From Deltaproteobacteria bacterium (lineage in GTDB: Bacteria > Desulfobacterota > WTBG01), in NCBI GenBank assembly GCA_013139225.1, contig WTBG01000323.1:1-9154 (forward strand): a DNA stretch of 9,154 nucleotides. Reading direction: 5' to 3'. Positions within the stretch are counted from its first letter, which is position 1, and every line of letters begins with the position of its first letter. A program made the position numbers and the translations under genes. Below are positions 5,606 through 9,154 of this stretch, one piece after another. The notes under the pieces are model-generated. The model made no database searches. It was not told the DNA's origin and saw only the letters and a list, made by a program, of their open reading frames with translations.

Positions 5606-8600
5606 GTGAATCTGCCTGATCTATCTATCCGCAGACCTGTTACCAGTACCATGATGATTCTGATTATCATGGTTTTGGGATTTGTGGCCCTCTCCAGGAT
5701 AGGTATAGATTTCTTTCCTGATCTCCAATTCCCCGAAGTCTCAATCCTTACAACCTACCCCGGTGCGGCCTCACATGAAATGGAAACTATTGTCACCAGA
5801 CCGCTGGAAGAAGCGGTCTCAGCCGTGGAGGGGGTTAAAAAATTAAAATCCCGTTCCCAGGAAGGGATTTCCATCATTCAGGTTGAGTTCATGTGGGGAA
5901 CGGATCTGGCTGCGGCAGCTCAAGATATAAGGAATATGATGGAGCAGCCTTTTGATATGATGCCCGATGAAGTGGACCGCCCTCTCGTGCTCAAATCCGA
6001 CATGGATCTGATGCCTATACTCTACTATGGCCTCTATAGCGCAACCGACCGAGACCAGCGAAACTTAAGAAAACTGATCAAAGACACGGTGGAAAAACGT
6101 TTGGAAAACCTTCCCGGCGTCGCCTCGGTAACCGTCTCCGGAGGTCTGGAAAGGGAAATCCAGGTTAACGTTGATCGAAGCAGACTCAAGGCATATAACC
6201 TCACCATCGATGACCTCATTCAAACCATTCGGGAACAGAACAGGGATATTCCTGGTGGGCATCTCATCAAAGGCACGGAAGAATTTATTGTCCGCACCAC
6301 GGGTAAGTATCAGAATGTACAACAAATAGCAGACACCATCGTGAAGATGGAAGATGGTGTTCCCGTATATGTGAAAGATCTTGCCACCGTGGAAGACAGC
6401 CATGAAGAAGTTCGATACTATGCAAAGACCAACATGAGGGATTCGGTGGTGATGTGGGTCACCAAGGAATCAGGAGCAAATACCGTTGAAGTAGCAACCG
6501 CTGTCATCAAAGAAATGGAAAAGCTAAAAAATATTCTGCCATCCGATATTCGATTCCTCAATGTCTGGGATACCTCCAAGCTTATCGGAGATTCTGTTAA
6601 CAGGTTGCGGGAAACGGCACTCTGGGGTGGGGCTATCGCATTTCTGGTCTTGCTTCTCTTCCTCTGGAATCTTCGAACGACCCTTACCCTTGCCATCTCT
6701 ATTCCCTTTGCCATCATTACCACCTTCATCGCCATCTATTTTGCCGGCTACACCCTTAACATAATAACCTTAAGCGGCCTTGCCCTGAGTATCGGCATGA
6801 TTCTGGATAACTCCATTGTTGTTCTGGAGAACATATTCCGGCACCTGCAGGAAGGAAAAGAGAGAAAAGAGGCTGCACGCATAGGCTCAACTGAGGTAAG
6901 TATGGCTATCACGGCCTCTACCTTAACCAGCGTTATCGTGTTTCTCCCCATGGTTTTTGCCACGGGGATCACCGGGCAATTCGCCAAACCCCTCGGGGTA
7001 ACGGTCACGCTCGCACTCTTTGCCTCTCTTCTGATCGCCTTAACCATGGTGCCCATGATTGCCTCACGCTTCCTCAAAGTTACAGGCGGAAATCGTGAAG
7101 GAAGGTTCCTCACCTGGATTAAATCAAACTACAAAATCATTTTAGAGAAATCACTGCACCACCGATGGTTGACAGTTTCTGCGGGTGTCTTACTATTTAT
7201 CATGAGTCTTTTCATCTTTTCGCTGTTTATCGGGGGTGAGGTACTCCCCAAGCTGGATGAGATATATACCTCTGGAGTAGTCAAGTTAGCACCTGGACTC
7301 TCACTGGATGAAACCTATAACTTCGTAAGCAAGGTAGAAAAGGCCATCATGGATGAGCCGGAGTTTCGCTCCATCATTTCATTGACTGGTCTTTCCCAAA
7401 CCTCAAAATATGATGCCGCTCAAGGGGCGGGGGCAACCGGAGTTAACGAATCGATGATTTTCTACGAGATTGCTCCCAAGGGTGAGAGGAAACGGACGGC
7501 CGTGGAGTTTATGGATACCATACGATCCAAGGTGCCTCCCCTTGCCAAGGGTACATTGTACTTCATGCAGACCAATGACTATTTTACCCGTGGAGGAGGA
7601 CGACCCATCGAGATCAAACTCTTCGGAAGGGATCTTTCGGTATTGAAAAAGATCAGCGACCAAGTGGCAGAAGGGTTGAAGAAAGAAGAGGAGATTGTGG
7701 ATATCGACATCAGTCTCAAGATGGGAAAACCTGAGATCCAGATCTCCGTAGATAGAGATAAGGCGTCTTCTATGGGAATAACCGTAGCGAACGTGGCCAA
7801 TACGGTTGACGCTGCCTTTTTAGGGAGAGAAGTAACCAAATATCGAGATGAAGGTGATGAGTACAATGTTCGGGTGCGATTTTCCAAACGGGATAGAGGA
7901 ACCTCACGCAACTTAAGTGACGTGTTAATCTCATCACCCAGAGGTTTTATGGTCAACCTCGCCGATATCGCTGAGATAAAGGAAGGGAGAGGTCCGGTTA
8001 AGATTGAGAGAGAAAATCAAGAGCGGGGCGTCATTATTAGCGCGGATACCACCAGTTCAGATTTACGAGCGATTGAGCGCAAGGTAAAAAAGATACTTGA
8101 CACCATCCCCATACCCGAAGGGTACTATTTTGGATATGGTGGCTCTTTGGAAGATATGCAAGAACTAATGATTACCATGTTGTTCACTATTGGTCTCATC
8201 AGCCTTTTGGTCTACATGGTTATGGCCGCCCAATTTGAATCCTTAACTCAGCCTCTATCCATTATGTTTGCCGTCCCCATGTCCATTGTGGGTGTTGCCA
8301 TCGCACTTTTTGTAACCGGGACAACGCTATCGGTGATGTCATTCATTGGGATTATGATTCTAATCGGGGTGGTGGTAAACAATGGTATCGTATTGATTGA
8401 TTATGTGAATCATCTGCGGGAAAAGGGAGTGGGAAAAAGTGAGGCGATCATTCAGGGAGGTATTACCCGCTTACGGCCCATTCTCATGACGACGCTCACC
8501 ACCATTCTTGCCTTACTCCCTATGGCTTTGAACAGAGGAGAAGGTGCCGAGCTCTTCTCTCCCATCTCCATTACCATCTTCGGAGGGCTTTTGGTCTCAG

Positions 8601-8686
8601 CCTTACTGACGCTTTTAATCGTCCCCAGCATCTATAGTCTGATTGATGATGCAGGAGCTTGGACAAGAAAAAAGCTGCATAGGTAA
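5606..8686 (+). CDS. RND-family multidrug/hydrophobe efflux permease (AcrB/HAE1-like)
   Basis: A 1026-aa inner-membrane proton-driven pump of typical family length. It begins at a GTG with the usual N-terminus (LSIRRPVTSTMM). The 12-TM duplicated layout is visible: TM1 at about 16-32, a large periplasmic loop to ~337, TM2-6 at about 338-486, TM7 at about 521-542, a second loop to ~850, and TM8-12 at about 856-1012. TM4 carries GMILDNSIVVLEN, with D401 at the position of AcrB D407 and N402 at D408. TM10 carries VVNNGIVLID, with N925 at the AcrB K940 position. R955 and T962 correspond to R971 and T978. The heavy-metal (CusA/CzcA) signatures are not evident, so export of organic or hydrophobic compounds is the better guess. 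It forms an operon with the adaptor 6 nt upstream. No outer-membrane factor gene follows, so it probably uses a TolC encoded elsewhere. No frameshift or truncation is seen. Confidence 0.94.
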   Translation: MNLPDLSIRRPVTSTMMILIIMVLGFVALSRIGIDFFPDLQFPEVSILTTYPGAASHEMETIVTRPLEEAVSAVEGVKKLKSRSQEGISIIQVEFMWGTDLAAAAQDIRNMMEQPFDMMPDEVDRPLVLKSDMDLMPILYYGLYSATDRDQRNLRKLIKDTVEKRLENLPGVASVTVSGGLEREIQVNVDRSRLKAYNLTIDDLIQTIREQNRDIPGGHLIKGTEEFIVRTTGKYQNVQQIADTIVKMEDGVPVYVKDLATVEDSHEEVRYYAKTNMRDSVVMWVTKESGANTVEVATAVIKEMEKLKNILPSDIRFLNVWDTSKLIGDSVNRLRETALWGGAIAFLVLLLFLWNLRTTLTLAISIPFAIITTFIAIYFAGYTLNIITLSGLALSIGMILDNSIVVLENIFRHLQEGKERKEAARIGSTEVSMAITASTLTSVIVFLPMVFATGITGQFAKPLGVTVTLALFASLLIALTMVPMIASRFLKVTGGNREGRFLTWIKSNYKIILEKSLHHRWLTVSAGVLLFIMSLFIFSLFIGGEVLPKLDEIYTSGVVKLAPGLSLDETYNFVSKVEKAIMDEPEFRSIISLTGLSQTSKYDAAQGAGATGVNESMIFYEIAPKGERKRTAVEFMDTIRSKVPPLAKGTLYFMQTNDYFTRGGGRPIEIKLFGRDLSVLKKISDQVAEGLKKEEEIVDIDISLKMGKPEIQISVDRDKASSMGITVANVANTVDAAFLGREVTKYRDEGDEYNVRVRFSKRDRGTSRNLSDVLISSPRGFMVNLADIAEIKEGRGPVKIERENQERGVIISADTTSSDLRAIERKVKKILDTIPIPEGYYFGYGGSLEDMQELMITMLFTIGLISLLVYMVMAAQFESLTQPLSIMFAVPMSIVGVAIALFVTGTTLSVMSFIGIMILIGVVVNNGIVLIDYVNHLREKGVGKSEAIIQGGITRLRPILMTTLTTILALLPMALNRGEGAELFSPISITIFGGLLVSALLTLLIVPSIYSLIDDAGAWTRKKLHR

Positions 8687-8724
8687 AACCATAATTATTA
8701 CTCGGGTCATAAAATAGAGTGCGT

Positions 8725-8752
8725 GTCATTGCGAACGAAGTGAAGCAATCTC
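8725..8752. repeat. Dispersed GTCATTGCGA...GAAGCAATCTC-type intergenic repeat
   Basis: GTCATTGCGAACGAAG followed directly by TGAAGCAATCTC matches a repeat type I recall from intergenic regions of many bacterial genomes, usually seen in reverse as GATTGCTTC...CGCAATGAC. It has short ATTGC/GCAAT terminal symmetry (8728-8732 and 8745-8749). Only one copy is visible here, so its repeat status rests on memory of the family rather than on this window. Confidence 0.6.
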
Positions 8753-8841
8753 ATTTTACAGTCGCGTGTGGATATTCTATTCTTAATTGTCTGGGATTTG
8801 ACTCCTTCTTTTCGATTTATCTTTCTTGTTTTTCTACTGAG

Positions 8842-8964
8842 TCAAGAGAATACATACTCCTCAATTCTCATTTCGCAAATTATACGTAAAGCAATTTCTG
8901 CACGAACCCTAATTTTCATTTCCCTCCCCACCATCATATCTTGTTCTGGCTGAAGTTCTGGCAT
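8842..8964 (-). pseudogene. Possible small ORF or decayed gene fragment, unrecognised
   Basis: A minus-strand frame from ATG 8964 to TGA 8842 gives 40 residues starting MPELQPEQDMM and ending RIEEYVFS. Its composition is protein-like, with mixed charged and aliphatic residues. An internal ATG at 8919 has a GGGAGGG two nt upstream, too close for an ideal ribosome site. PELQPEQ reflects the duplicated GTTCTGGC on the plus strand. The frame is open back to a TAA at 9004-9006. I do not recognise it. It may be a remnant of a mobile or restriction-type gene, a real small protein, or chance. Confidence 0.2.
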
Positions 8965-9035
8965 AAGCGACTGAGTTATCCAGGGGTGTAATAAATGCAG
9001 ATTTTAAGGGGCTGGCTAAGTGGAATGGAAAAAAA

Positions 9036-9064
9036 TTGACAAAATAAATTTTTTTTGCTATAAA
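9036..9064 (+). promoter_or_regulatory. Sigma-70-type promoter of the right-edge gene
   Basis: TTGACA (9036-9041), a 17-nt A/T-rich spacer and TATAAA (9059-9064) give a predicted start near 9071, about 31 nt before the ATG at 9102. The -35 neighbourhood ATTGACAAAATA (9035-9046) is identical to that of the tetR promoter (3676-3687). Confidence 0.75.
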
Positions 9065-9101
9065 TCTGAATAGTGATAATATATATAGGCAATCAGATAA
9101 G

Positions 9102-9154
9102 ATGTCCAAAGATCTCAGCAGGCTTCGGCAACAAATCTACGAACTTCAACGGGA
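9102..9154 (+). CDS. Start of an unidentified gene, cut by the window end
   Basis: ATG at 9102 opens a frame of 17 complete codons (MSKDLSRLRQQIYELQR) with no stop before the window ends. The residues form a charged, heptad-compatible helix (L5, L8, I12, L15), so the protein probably begins with a coiled coil or helical linker. The ribosome site is weak: an AGG at 9087-9089 is 12 nt upstream. The promoter just before it is strong, which supports a real gene. Too little is present to assign a family. Confidence 0.5.
   Translation, partial: MSKDLSRLRQQIYELQR

Larger units (their letters stand above)
8687..9101. other. Long intergenic region after the pump operon
   Basis: About 415 nt without a convincing complete gene. 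It contains a dispersed repeat (8725-8752), a short duplicated GTTCTGGC (8943-8950 and 8955-8962), a possible minus-strand ORF remnant (8842-8964) and a strong promoter for the gene at the right edge. I found no clear rho-independent terminator after the RND stop. A plus-strand reading frame from a GTG at 8768 has no ribosome site and a composition unlike the real genes, so I left it out. Confidence 0.6.

Noticed and set aside
7579..7956. 125-codon minus-strand reading frame inside the pump gene
   Set aside because: It is antisense to a conserved RND periplasmic domain with no independent evidence.
8768..8953. 61-codon plus-strand reading frame from a GTG after the pump gene
   Set aside because: It has no ribosome binding site. 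The product is an F/L/I/S-rich stretch typical of translated AT-rich non-coding DNA, and an opposite-strand frame overlaps it with more protein-like composition.
8909..9109. 66-codon minus-strand reading frame at the right edge
   Set aside because: It runs antisense through the strong plus-strand promoter and the start of the right-edge gene. It has no ribosome site and an unconvincing composition.
1..9154. CRISPR array, tRNA or rRNA genes, or an insertion sequence
   Set aside because: No regularly spaced repeats, cloverleaf-like segments, rRNA-like stretches or transposase frames are visible on either strand.

Overview
The window reads as a Gram-negative bacterial chromosome segment, fairly AT-rich in its intergenic parts. 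An RND pump with a lipoprotein-type membrane fusion protein implies an outer membrane. A GTCATTGCGA...GCAATCTC dispersed repeat and two geranylgeranyl-reductase-like flavoproteins would fit an anaerobic lineage such as Desulfobacterota, but this is inference and no taxonomic marker gene is present.

Left arm (about 1-3600, minus strand): a three-gene operon whose first gene lies at the right end. The order is a GGR-like FAD oxidoreductase (2107-3459), an NmrA-like atypical SDR (1383-2075), and a second GGR-like paralog (6-1334). Gaps are 31 and 48 nt. A near-consensus sigma-70 promoter (TTGACA, 17 nt, TATTAT) lies upstream. Two paralogous flavoproteins flanking a nucleotide-dependent SDR suggest modification of an isoprenoid, quinone or other lipid-like substrate. 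The substrate itself cannot be read from the sequence.

Centre (about 3600-4507): a TetR-family regulator is divergent from that operon and faces the efflux genes. Its own promoter (TTGACA, 17 nt, TAAAAT) sits inside an inverted repeat, ATGAATAA...TTATTCAT, that is a good operator candidate. The 136-nt spacer before the pump genes holds a 9-bp-stem hairpin.

Right arm (4508-8686, plus strand): an HlyD/AcrA-type membrane fusion lipoprotein and a 1026-residue RND permease, 6 nt apart. No TolC-type outer-membrane gene is visible. The permease keeps only part of the AcrB proton-relay set (D401 present; N402 and N925 at the D408 and K940 positions).

Right edge (8687-9154): a roughly 400-nt stretch with no convincing complete gene. 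It holds a dispersed repeat and a possible minus-strand ORF remnant, then another consensus-like promoter and the first 17 codons of a gene cut by the window end.

The most interesting reading is that one TetR-like sensor sits between a GGR-SDR-GGR redox cassette and an efflux pump and may coordinate both, for example in response to a hydrophobic compound or membrane stress. Every individual family is known. The combination and the paralog sandwich are what deserve a second look.
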